NCBI GenBank assembly: GCA_903837025.1
Contig: CAILTC010000495.1
Location: 1 to 6,055, forward strand
DNA: 6,055 nt
Direction of reading: 5' to 3'
DNA from: an uncultured Bacteroidota bacterium
Lineage (GTDB): Bacteria; Bacteroidota; Bacteroidia; Flavobacteriales; Flavobacteriaceae
Shown here: piece by piece, positions 1-6,031 of the stretch
How positions within the stretch are numbered: position 1 is the first letter of the stretch
How the letters are laid out: every line of letters starts with the position of its first letter
Notes under the pieces: generated by a model
What the model was told of the DNA's origin: nothing
Databases searched by the model: none
Seen by the model: the letters and a program-made list of their open reading frames with translations, nothing else
Made by a program: the position numbers and the translations under genes

Positions 1-900
1 TGCAACCAAGGAAAAGCGTTTACCAATAAAATTTGGAATGCGTTCAAACTAATAAAAGGCTGGGAAGTTTCGGATACTATTCCACAACCCCAATCTTCGA
101 AAGTGGCCATCGAATGGTACGAAGCCAAATTGCAACAAACGCTTTTGGAAATCGAAGACAATTTCGAAAAATACAGGATTTCCGATGCTTTAATGGGAAT
201 TTACAAATTGGTTTGGGACGATTTCTGTTCTTGGTTTCTCGAAATGATTAAACCGGCATATCAACAACCAATTGACAGCGTGACTCTGGCGAAAGCCATA
301 GCAATGCTTGAAAACAACTTAAAATTATTACATCCTTTCATGCCGTTTTTGACAGAGGAAATTTGGCAAATTCTTGGCGAAAGAACAGCAGAAGAAGCTT
401 TAATCGTTTCGACTTGGCCAGAAATGAAACCATTTAATGCGCAATTAATTACTGATTTCGAAAATACTATCGAAGTGATTTCTGGAATCAGAACCATTCG
501 TAAAGACAAGAATATTCCGTTTAAGGATACCATCGAATTACGAATTGTAAACAACGATAAAGCTTCGACTTATTTTGATACGGTGGTGACCAAATTAGGG
601 AACATCACTTCACTCGAATATGTTTCGGATAAAGTGGATGGTGCTTTGTCATTCCGTGTAAAATCGAATGAATATTTCATCCCGATTACAGGAAACATCA
701 ATGTTGAAGAAGAAATTGCAAAATTAACTGCCGAATTAGTTTACACCCAAGGCTTCTTGAAATCGGTTCAAAATAAACTCGCCAACGAGAAGTTTGTGGC
801 TGGAGCGCCAGAGAAAGTTTTGGCAAACGAAAAACAAAAAGAAGCCGACGCACTTTCTAAAATTGCTACATTGGAACAAAGTTTGGCTGGATTGAAATAA
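1..900 (+). CDS. valS: Valyl-tRNA synthetase, C-terminal part (5' end cut by window)
   Basis: The reading frame is open from base 1 to the TAA at 898-900 and gives 299 residues without a start, so the gene begins outside the window. ValS charges tRNA-Val with valine in the cytoplasm. The class I catalytic core (HIGH and KMSKS motifs) and the editing domain would lie upstream; bacterial ValS is usually about 870-950 residues, so roughly the last third is seen. Visible landmarks are NKIWNAFKLI at fragment residues 9-18 (start of the anticodon-binding helical domain), LHPFMPFLTEEIW at 110-122 (a hallmark of ValS/IleS/LeuS anticodon domains), and the C-terminal tRNA-binding coiled-coil arm at about 234-298 with the typical NEKFVAGAPEKV segment. 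The frame looks intact to its natural end. It is the only plus-strand gene and converges on the minus-strand gene ending at 1085. Codon 35 is an internal GTG (Val), not a start. Confidence 0.96.
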   Translation, partial: CNQGKAFTNKIWNAFKLIKGWEVSDTIPQPQSSKVAIEWYEAKLQQTLLEIEDNFEKYRISDALMGIYKLVWDDFCSWFLEMIKPAYQQPIDSVTLAKAIAMLENNLKLLHPFMPFLTEEIWQILGERTAEEALIVSTWPEMKPFNAQLITDFENTIEVISGIRTIRKDKNIPFKDTIELRIVNNDKASTYFDTVVTKLGNITSLEYVSDKVDGALSFRVKSNEYFIPITGNINVEEEIAKLTAELVYTQGFLKSVQNKLANEKFVAGAPEKVLANEKQKEADALSKIATLEQSLAGLK

Positions 901-925
901 GAAAGCTATCTAATTTATAAATACC

Positions 926-963
926 AAACCCGAGCTATTTTCTAAAATTAGCTCGGGTTTTTT
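926..963 (+). terminator. Intrinsic terminator of valS
   Basis: A perfect 12-bp stem, AAACCCGAGCTA (926-937) with TAGCTCGGGTTT (949-960), encloses an 11-nt loop and runs into six T residues (958-963). It starts 25 nt after the valS stop. On the minus strand only three T residues follow the stem, so it should act mainly on plus-strand transcripts. Confidence 0.93.
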
Positions 964-1084
964 ATTGACCTTAGAAAGGTCAAATCTTATAGAAAAAAAT
1001 ATGGTTTGTGAAGTTTGACTCCGCTGGAGTCATATAAGTCGTTCTCTTTTTTTTATAAACATTAAAATCCGTTTATTGAATACT
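964..1084. repeat. Intergenic stretch with two small perfect hairpins, possibly a degenerate dispersed repeat
   Basis: Between the valS terminator and the end of the next gene there are two short perfect inverted repeats. TTGACCTT (965-972) pairs with AAGGTCAA (976-983) around a 3-nt loop, and TGACTCC (1016-1022) pairs with GGAGTCA (1026-1032) around GCT. Neither is followed closely by a T-tract on either strand, so they are not classic terminators; the T8 run at 1047-1054 is 14 nt past the second hairpin. The general form, a small GC-rich hairpin in AT-rich DNA, resembles short dispersed intergenic repeats common in Flavobacterium genomes, which is from memory and not checked. No coding potential is seen. 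No clear terminator for the minus-strand gene at 1085-2116 is found here. Confidence 0.4.
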
Positions 1085-2116
1085 TCAAAATGAGTTTTCA
1101 CTCCAGGAATCAAACCCTTTGTTATTTATTTTTTGCGATTGAAGTAGCGGCAAAACTTGTTTAGAGTAAAAAGGTTCTTCTGTCCCCCAAAAGATGTAGT
1201 CTAGTTTCAAATAATTTTTGGCAAAGTCTAATATTTCAGCAACCGTTACTTGTTTTCCCGTTTTAGGATTGATTTCGTTGTAATTGCCCTCTTGCACTGC
1301 TACGCCTGTTGGTGCAATACCAGCCATGCTACGGAGTAAAGGATAACTATTTTCCATTTGGAATTTCTTATATACTTTTATATCGGGACCGCCCATTCCT
1401 ACTTTTATTTTTTTTGCATAGTCATATATTTTCTTTAAATCCTTGTGTGAATCCTCAGGCATAAAATTAGCATATTGTATGGGTATCGATTTTTTAAAGT
1501 TTTTGCGAATAATTAACATGTTTTCTTTTATGGCTTCTAGATTGTTATTTCGAGAAAAACCTTGGGGCAAGAGTCCTTTTTGTTTGGGAAATTCAACAGA
1601 GGTTTCGGGTAAATTTATCCCTTCGATTCTGCCATCAAATTGCTTCGCCAATCGAATTAAGAGCTTGTGATACCTTTGGGCAACATTCTTATCCCATCTG
1701 CGTGCTACCCAACCCGCTTTGATGTAATTGTTGTTTTTTGTTAATTCGTATTGCGAATTAGCGCCTCCATGATAAACCGTATCTGTTAAAATATATTTGG
1801 GAACTGCATATCGGGTAATATCAAAGGTGACATCTTGCAACTGTACAAATAATTTTTTTCCTTTTGATTTTAAAAAAGCCAAGTCTTCTTCAATTTCTGT
1901 AAAATCATAAACGTCTTTTTGGTTTTCTAACTGTTTCCACGAATAGGTTATTTGGGCCCCTGAAATACCATTATTGGTGAAGAAAGTGGGGTTGTGAATT
2001 AATTCTCTATCCCTTGAAAAAAACACAAAGTGCTTCACTTTCTTTTGTGAATAGCCCCATTGGGAAAATCCTATTATTAGAAAGATTAAAATGCTAACAA
2101 TGAAATATTTTTTCAT
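1085..2116 (-). CDS. Secreted (beta/alpha)8-barrel, glycoside-hydrolase-like protein of unknown substrate
   Basis: This encodes 343 residues from an ATG with an AT-rich leader. Residues 1-24 form an export signal (MKK, hydrophobic core, then GYSQ before KK); there is no lipobox Cys, so the protein is probably periplasmic or secreted. I do not recognise a named family. Several features suggest a clan GH-A-type TIM barrel. ITYSWKQLE (56-64) followed by YDFTEIEEDLAFLKSKGKKLFVQLQ (70-94) resembles the first strands of family 5/42-type enzymes. GRIEGINLPETS (162-173) puts Glu171 where the acid/base at the end of strand 4 would be. GVAVQEGNY (271-279) puts Glu276 at a strand-7 nucleophile position. 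DYIFWGTEEPFY (306-317) resembles strand 8. The length suits a single barrel. Activity and substrate are inference only; it could be a non-catalytic relative. It stands alone: the upstream neighbour is closed by a terminator, and no sugar-uptake (SusC/SusD) genes are adjacent. Confidence 0.75.
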   Translation of the reverse strand: MKKYFIVSILIFLIIGFSQWGYSQKKVKHFVFFSRDRELIHNPTFFTNNGISGAQITYSWKQLENQKDVYDFTEIEEDLAFLKSKGKKLFVQLQDVTFDITRYAVPKYILTDTVYHGGANSQYELTKNNNYIKAGWVARRWDKNVAQRYHKLLIRLAKQFDGRIEGINLPETSVEFPKQKGLLPQGFSRNNNLEAIKENMLIIRKNFKKSIPIQYANFMPEDSHKDLKKIYDYAKKIKVGMGGPDIKVYKKFQMENSYPLLRSMAGIAPTGVAVQEGNYNEINPKTGKQVTVAEILDFAKNYLKLDYIFWGTEEPFYSKQVLPLLQSQKINNKGFDSWSENSF

Positions 2117-2223
2117 CTTAAGTTCTGTTTTTATTGGTGTTGTTCAAAGCCATTTCGTTCGATACGATTCAAAATGAATGGTTTGTCTATTTATACAACG
2201 TGACAATTTTAGATTAAGTCTAT

Positions 2224-2272
2224 AAAACAGTTTTTTTTAAAGAAGCGACTTATTTCTAAAAACAGTTTTTTT
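2224..2272. repeat. Short direct repeat, AAAACAGTTTTTTT twice
   Basis: The 14-mer AAAACAGTTTTTTT occurs at 2224-2237 and again at 2259-2272, exactly 35 nt apart start to start. Read on the minus strand, each copy is an A-tract followed by CTG and a T-tract. It lies upstream of the barrel-protein gene. The low complexity of both halves makes chance a fair explanation; a phased bent-DNA element or regulator site is possible. Confidence 0.5.
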
Positions 2273-2341
2273 GCAAGAATTTTTTAAGTAAACCGAAAGT
2301 ATTATTACCGTTTCATCAAAATGGACGAATTGCCAAAAAAC

Positions 2342-2367
2342 AAAAAAATCCGTGTTGCCACGGATTT
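2342..2367 (-). terminator. Intrinsic terminator after the PepSY membrane protein gene
   Basis: A perfect 9-bp stem, AAATCCGTG (2346-2354) with CACGGATTT (2359-2367), has a 4-nt loop. Read on the minus strand it is followed by seven T residues (plus-strand A run 2342-2348). It begins 24 nt after the stop codon at 2392-2394 and would end the receptor / PepSY transcript. Confidence 0.92.
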
Positions 2368-2391
2368 AATTTAAAAAAAGTATTTTGTGTT

Positions 2392-2943
2392 TTAACTCAG
2401 CAAAAACAAAAATAACAAAGGGAAAATAATTCCTGCTAAAGCTAGTTTCCAGCCTCTTTGTTTGAAACTGAATTTTCCTGCTTTGACCATAAATGCGCCA
2501 GTTACGGCAATAGTAATAAGTCCTAAAGCAAAAATATCAGAATAATAAATCCACCAATTGGAATCGTTTTTATGAATATCTAAAATTTCATTGATAAAAG
2601 GGGTTTTGTTAAAAGTAGTGATTTCTCCTTTTCCTGTTTTAAGATCAAATTCGACATCATTTTTTTCAAAAGATATTCGGAGCTTTCCTTCCTTTACTTT
2701 TGATCTTCTAAATTCATCATGGATCCCTATTTTTTTGCCTAAATCTTTTGTAAACGCCTCGTCTATCTGTTTTTCATCCTCCGGAAAAGCATAAGAAACC
2801 GCTTTTGTAGCCACGGTATATTTATCAGGATGCCAGCTTTTTCTATGATTTTGGATAATTCCTGAGAGTGAAAAGGAAATAATTAATCCGATGTAAAAAT
2901 AACCGAAATCACGATGCAAGTTTCTTAGTTTGATTTTTTTCAT
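2392..2943 (-). CDS. PepSY-associated transmembrane helix protein, likely siderophore-iron release partner
   Basis: This 183-residue protein starts at an ATG after an A-rich leader. The start LHRDFGYFYIGLIISFSLSGIIQNH (9-33) is the typical His-flanked first helix of PepSY-TM proteins. A soluble section follows, with a PepSY-like segment at about 55-110 (ending FDLKTGKGEI). Next are DIHKN (122-126), a second helix at about 131-153 (SDIFALGLITIAVTGAFM) and a third at about 165-182. Histidines 10, 33 and 124 sit at helix ends and could bind heme, which is inferred. Larger family members such as FoxB and FpvG of Pseudomonas are inner-membrane reductases that help free iron from imported siderophores; this is a short three-helix version. 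It lies 157 nt downstream of the siderophore receptor on the same strand with no terminator between them, which supports a shared transcript and an iron role. Direct proof of reductase activity is not available from sequence. Confidence 0.88.
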   Translation of the reverse strand: MKKIKLRNLHRDFGYFYIGLIISFSLSGIIQNHRKSWHPDKYTVATKAVSYAFPEDEKQIDEAFTKDLGKKIGIHDEFRRSKVKEGKLRISFEKNDVEFDLKTGKGEITTFNKTPFINEILDIHKNDSNWWIYYSDIFALGLITIAVTGAFMVKAGKFSFKQRGWKLALAGIIFPLLFLFLLS

Positions 2944-3021
2944 ATTTAATTTTTTTTTGTCAAAATCGAGCTTTTAACTTCACTCAAGGTAGTTTAAAGT
3001 AGGCGTGTAATACTGTTTTCG

Positions 3022-3053
3022 CTCTTCGACTTGCTCAGAATGACATGCTCGAA
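3022..3053. repeat. REP-like dispersed repeat fragment (TGTCATTCTGAGC type)
   Basis: Read on the minus strand, bases 3022-3045 begin TGTCATTCTGAGCAAGTCG and continue into AAGAG. This closely matches the form TGTCATTCTGAGCG..GTCGAAGA that is scattered between genes in many Bacteroidota and other bacteria (remembered, not searched). Short outer arms TTCGA (3025-3029) and TCGAA (3049-3053) could pair around a 19-nt loop. It lies in the 157-nt spacer between the receptor gene and the PepSY gene. It may have inserted within the operon or stabilise the upstream mRNA part. Confidence 0.6.
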
Positions 3054-3100
3054 CTGATAATTGTTTGTTTTATAATGTCGAAAGATATGAAAGTTTTTAT

Positions 3101-5323
3101 TTAAAAAGAATAATTCATGGTTAACGAATAATTTGTTGGTGCTATTGGGTTTACACTATTGTCATCATGAACATTATAACTCATTGTGTTAAAGATATTA
3201 CTCATTTTTGCTCTAAAGGTAATTTGGTTGTATTTGTAAGCGATAGTAGCATCTGATTGAAAATATTCAGGAAGCTGCACGGGTTTTCTTGGGTCAGATG
3301 GAGTCGTCAAGTTGGTGTAACGTCCCGCAGCGCGAACTCCAACATAAGAATTAATAAGCCCTAAATTAAGTCCTTTTAATTTGCCTTCGCTAAAGGTGTA
3401 ATTAAAATTAAGATTGGCCGTATTTTTTGGCATATATAAAATCTGGCTTCCTACAATATAGATGTTGCTTGAGGTATATTTTATTTCGGTAAAGCTATAG
3501 CCACCCAATATTGATAGCCCTTTAACGGGATTGGCAACCAAATCTATTTCTACTCCTTTGCTTTTTGTTCCTCCTGCTAATTCCTTGTAGGTGGCATCTA
3601 TTAAGGAAGTTTGCGCCATATTGTTATTTTCTATTTGGTATAAAGTAACATTAGCAAACAATCTGTCCTGAAACAATTGATTTTTGATACCCAGTTCATA
3701 TTGGTTAATTATCGAAGGTTTTAGGGATTCTTTGGTCGTATAATCCAGTCCTGTATTGGGTACAAAAGAGCTGGAGTAACTAGCAAATAGGGTTTGATTT
3801 TGGTTTGGCTGTACGATCAAGCCCACTCTTGGTGAAAAAGCACCGTCATATTGATGACTAATTACCGTTTTGGCAGCATTAGGAGTTGGATGGATAACGG
3901 CATAAGTCAAAACGTTATTTTCAGTGTCCTGATAGCTGTAGCGAATGCCTCCCAAGACCTTAATGTATTTGTTTACACTTATTAAATCTTGCACATACGC
4001 TCCAACTCTTTTTACGGGAGCTGTTGTTAATGTTATTTTATCCATGGTTGGAATGTCATTTCTAGCAGTGGCTAAATCGGTGGTAAAAATATTTATCTTG
4101 TCGTAAGTATTCGAATAATTTGCATTTGGATTTTTATACAAAGAAGCCAAAGTGGTTGTGTTTTCAGTATCAGTATCTACTCCAAATACGACCTGATGGT
4201 CAAATTTCCAAGTTTTAAAAGTCCCCTTAGCATTCAAATCCTGAAACAAATAATTATCCTGTGCCTGATTACGCTGCAATCCTCTCGTCCAGTCTCCGTT
4301 GAGAGTCATTGAAGTAATTGGATTATTCGGTCTTGTGTTTGCAAACAAATCTGTTTTATAATAGCGTAAGGAATTGATATAGTTAATAGACCAGTTTTGT
4401 GATAATTGGTGTTTTAGGGTCGAAGTTAGCGAGGCTTGTTCGGCTTCGTTATATCCCCAAGAAACGCCAACAAACCGACTTCTTGGCAAATCGACAAGCT
4501 GATAATTGATGATACCCGCACCAAAATCGGCCGTTCTATGATCTTTATTGAAATCGGCTTCGACCAAAAGCGATGTTTTATCGGAGAAATTTACCAAAAA
4601 AGAAGGATTAATATATTTGGTTTCGGATCTTACCCCCAAACGATAACTATTGGCTTGGCTGCTGGAACCATCCATACGGAAAGCTATTTTTTTGCTTTTC
4701 CCTATTGGGCCATAAACGTCAAATGTTGTTTTGTATAAATCAAAACTACCAACGCCAACCGATACATCGGCACCGTATTCGAATTTTGGTTTTTTGGTTA
4801 TCAAATTCAAAATTCCCCCAGCCGTTACGTTGCCAAATAAAATAGCGGCACTTCCTTTGAGTAATTCGACTTTCTCGATACCGTTTAAGTCTATTGGCAT
4901 TCCGTTAAAATAACGAACGCCATTTTTAAACGTATTCGAACTTCCCAAAGCATAGCCTCGAGAAGCGATTTCTTCTTGATAGCCACCTGAATTCCCCATG
5001 ATATAAACTCCATTGGTGTTTTTTAACAAATCGCTCATTGTGGTAATTTGCTGGTTTTGCAAGGTTGCCTGTGTAATTACTTGTACGCTTTGCGGCAAAT
5101 CCATGGGTTTAATATCTGCTTTTCCTATGGTAACTGACTTTTTTCTCTGATTGGAAGTCACAATAACTTCTTGAAGAATTTCTCCTTTTTTGTTTTTTAC
5201 CGTATCCGTAACGGTATTGTGATTTTCTGTTGTTCTTGGGTTTTCAATTGCACTTGCTGTTTCTTGGGCGAATCCTGAAAGACAAAATAGTAAAGTGATG
5301 GGGAGGAATGATAAATATTTCAC
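3101..5323 (-). CDS. TonB-dependent siderophore receptor, outer membrane
   Basis: This encodes a 740-residue outer-membrane receptor that would bind a ferric siderophore and import it using energy from TonB-ExbBD. It has a signal peptide at 1-20 (cleavage near GFAQ), a TonB box at about 51-56 (QEVIVT), and a plug domain at about 75-180 containing DLPQSVQVIT (76-85), the ASRGY motif (120-124) and IEKVELLKGSAAILFG (149-164) followed by GGILNLITKKP. The 22-strand-type barrel runs from about 183 to the C-terminal Phe of MNYSF. Motifs FSPRVGL (496-502) and LKPSIINQYELGIKNQLF (534-551) are typical of the siderophore subfamily. There is no N-terminal signalling (STN) domain and no carboxypeptidase-like domain, so FecI/FecR-type control is unlikely. 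The start is GTG (5321-5323): an in-frame TAA lies four codons upstream and the next Met is residue 74, beyond the signal peptide. The exact siderophore cannot be told. It probably heads an operon with the PepSY protein. Confidence 0.95.
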   Translation of the reverse strand: MKYLSFLPITLLFCLSGFAQETASAIENPRTTENHNTVTDTVKNKKGEILQEVIVTSNQRKKSVTIGKADIKPMDLPQSVQVITQATLQNQQITTMSDLLKNTNGVYIMGNSGGYQEEIASRGYALGSSNTFKNGVRYFNGMPIDLNGIEKVELLKGSAAILFGNVTAGGILNLITKKPKFEYGADVSVGVGSFDLYKTTFDVYGPIGKSKKIAFRMDGSSSQANSYRLGVRSETKYINPSFLVNFSDKTSLLVEADFNKDHRTADFGAGIINYQLVDLPRSRFVGVSWGYNEAEQASLTSTLKHQLSQNWSINYINSLRYYKTDLFANTRPNNPITSMTLNGDWTRGLQRNQAQDNYLFQDLNAKGTFKTWKFDHQVVFGVDTDTENTTTLASLYKNPNANYSNTYDKINIFTTDLATARNDIPTMDKITLTTAPVKRVGAYVQDLISVNKYIKVLGGIRYSYQDTENNVLTYAVIHPTPNAAKTVISHQYDGAFSPRVGLIVQPNQNQTLFASYSSSFVPNTGLDYTTKESLKPSIINQYELGIKNQLFQDRLFANVTLYQIENNNMAQTSLIDATYKELAGGTKSKGVEIDLVANPVKGLSILGGYSFTEIKYTSSNIYIVGSQILYMPKNTANLNFNYTFSEGKLKGLNLGLINSYVGVRAAGRYTNLTTPSDPRKPVQLPEYFQSDATIAYKYNQITFRAKMSNIFNTMSYNVHDDNSVNPIAPTNYSLTMNYSF

Positions 5324-5328
5324 AGCTA

Positions 5329-5351
5329 TTATTTAGATTGATTATTAATAA
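5329..5351. promoter_or_regulatory. Imperfect inverted repeat over the receptor start site, putative Fur-like operator
   Basis: Arm TTATTTAGA (5329-5337) faces arm TATTAATAA (5343-5351) across 5 nt, matching a perfect palindrome at 7 of 9 positions. It covers the predicted transcription start and early leader of the receptor gene, where a bound repressor would block transcription. The first arm is identical to the left part of the perfect palindrome at 5387-5403. Assignment to Fur is inferred from the target gene. Confidence 0.5.
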
Positions 5352-5353
5352 TG

Positions 5354-5384
5354 CAAATGTAAATAGCATTTTTGAATCTTCAAA
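5354..5384 (-). promoter_or_regulatory. Flavobacterial-type promoter of the siderophore receptor
   Basis: On the minus strand the -33 box TTTG (plus 5381-5384) is separated by 19 nt from the -7 box TACATTTG (plus 5354-5361). This fully matches the Bacteroidota primary sigma consensus TTG / TAnnTTTG with its usual spacing. The start site would be near 5346-5349, giving a leader of about 25 nt before the GTG. Confidence 0.82.
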
Positions 5385-5386
5385 GC

Positions 5387-5403
5387 TTATTTAGACTAAA
5401 TAA
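5387..5403. promoter_or_regulatory. Perfect 17-nt palindrome next to the -33 box, putative Fur-like operator
   Basis: TTATTTAG (5387-5394) and CTAAATAA (5396-5403) are exact inverted repeats around a single A. The element sits 2 nt upstream of the receptor's -33 box and shares TTATTTAGA with the second element at 5329-5337. Its position, symmetry and target gene suggest an operator for an iron-responsive regulator. The protein that binds it is not known from this sequence. Confidence 0.6.
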
Positions 5404-5443
5404 AAATAATATTTATATTGGATTGAAAATCAAAATTATAGCC

Positions 5444-5475
5444 AAAAAAAACCTTGTTCATCGAACAAGGTTTTT
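5444..5475 (-). terminator. Intrinsic terminator of the lipoprotein gene
   Basis: A perfect 13-bp stem, AAAAACCTTGTTC (5447-5459) with GAACAAGGTTTTT (5463-5475), has a 3-nt loop. On the minus strand it is followed by a run of eight T residues (plus A run 5444-5451). It lies 28 nt after the stop of the 5504-5977 gene and separates that gene from the receptor promoter. Five T residues on the plus side make weak activity in the other direction possible. Confidence 0.93.
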
Positions 5476-5503
5476 CGTATTTGTAAAAAAATAAGTGTTT
5501 TTT

Positions 5504-5977
5504 TTAGTTGCTTTTCTTCAAGGAATAGCTTGTAGAACTTGGTTTTCCTTGTTGAATTCCTGAAATTAAGATCGTCAAACTGCCATTTGGCTGATTCGAA
5601 TAGCTAATTTTTTTGGGATAACTGTTTTTGGGGTTTTCGAAAACCAATTGTTTTTCTATTTCGGGTTTATGAACAAAAGTCACCGCTTCGTCTCCGTTTT
5701 GACCTCGAATGGTGGAAACATACAACAGGTTTTCGCCTTTTTGTTGCAATTGAATGGTTTCGAAATGAAGCGTGTCTTTTCCTTTTATGAAAAAACTTAC
5801 GCCATCATAAACGCTGTCGTTTGTCTTTTTCCAAATTTCCAATAGATCGCCATCGACTGATTCATTTTCCCATTTTCCAGGAAGCCAATCGGCGACTACG
5901 ATTTTAGATGTATTTTTTGATTTTTTGCAAGAAGTTAAGGCTAAAACCAAAACAAATAAAACAGCTATTTTTTTCAT
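5504..5977 (-). CDS. Small lipoprotein resembling the DUF6265 family
   Basis: This 157-residue lipoprotein begins MKKIAVLFVLVLALTSC, with the lipobox LTSC placing the acylated Cys at residue 17. The residues after Cys (KKSKN) lack the acidic surface-export signal of Bacteroidota, so the protein probably faces the periplasm. The mature part starts with WLPGKWE (31-37), then LLEIWKKTNDSVYDGVSFF (45-63), DTLHFETIQL (68-77) and VFENPKNSYPKKISY (112-126). This W.pG.W.....E.W order and the FENP....P..I.Y motif recall DUF6265, a lipocalin-like beta-rich family of unknown function. The assignment is from memory of the motif pattern, and no ligand can be named. The gene is a single transcription unit: its terminator follows, and the receptor downstream has its own promoter, so it need not share the iron role. 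Confidence 0.85.
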   Translation of the reverse strand: MKKIAVLFVLVLALTSCKKSKNTSKIVVADWLPGKWENESVDGDLLEIWKKTNDSVYDGVSFFIKGKDTLHFETIQLQQKGENLLYVSTIRGQNGDEAVTFVHKPEIEKQLVFENPKNSYPKKISYSNQPNGSLTILISGIQQGKPSSTSYSLKKSN

Positions 5978-5989
5978 GATCTATAAATT

Positions 5990-5997
5990 CAAATGTA
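5990..5997 (-). promoter_or_regulatory. Possible -7 promoter element of the lipoprotein gene
   Basis: The minus strand reads TACATTTG here, identical to the receptor's -7 box and a full match to TAnnTTTG. The ATG lies 12 nt downstream, so the transcript would have a leader of only about 5-8 nt. The -33 box is poor: the nearest candidate is TTTC at plus 6013-6016 with a 15-nt spacer. The perfect -7 match supports it and the missing -33 weakens it. Confidence 0.45.
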
Positions 5998-6031
5998 CTT
6001 TTTAATGGATGCGAAATTAGGAAAAAGATCG

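Larger units (their letters stand above)
2117..2391. other. Intergenic leader region of the barrel-protein gene, no gene seen
   Basis: This 275-nt AT-rich gap holds no open frame with coding character. Its right end contains the terminator of the 2392-2943 gene, so the barrel-protein gene probably has its own promoter here. The best minus-strand candidate is TAAAATTG (plus bases 2204-2211), one mismatch from the Bacteroidota -7 consensus TAnnTTTG, but no good TTTG lies at the right distance upstream, so this is weak. It would give a leader of roughly 80 nt. A direct repeat within the gap is listed separately. Confidence 0.4.

Noticed and set aside
33..251. 72-codon open frame on the plus strand
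   Set aside because: It overlaps the conserved valS frame out of phase and has no recognisable features.
261..554. 97-codon open frame on the minus strand
   Set aside because: It lies antisense within valS, which is clearly the coding frame there.
1016..1054. Hairpin at 1016-1032 plus T8 at 1047-1054 as a second plus-strand terminator
   Set aside because: The T-run starts 14 nt after the short stem, too far for an intrinsic terminator.
1443..1670. 75-codon open frame on the plus strand
   Set aside because: It is antisense to the barrel-protein gene, whose frame has a signal peptide and domain-like organisation.
2591..2794. 67-codon open frame on the plus strand
   Set aside because: It is antisense to the PepSY membrane protein gene and shows only low-complexity Ser/Phe-rich sequence.
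2944..3100. Separate promoter for the PepSY gene
   Set aside because: No TAnnTTTG match is found on the minus strand in this spacer, and no terminator separates it from the receptor gene.
4436..4913. Two open frames (100 and 60 codons) on the plus strand
   Set aside because: Both are antisense to the receptor gene, where the plug and barrel motifs fix the true frame.
5648..5845. 65-codon open frame on the plus strand
   Set aside because: It is antisense to the lipoprotein gene and has no supporting motif.
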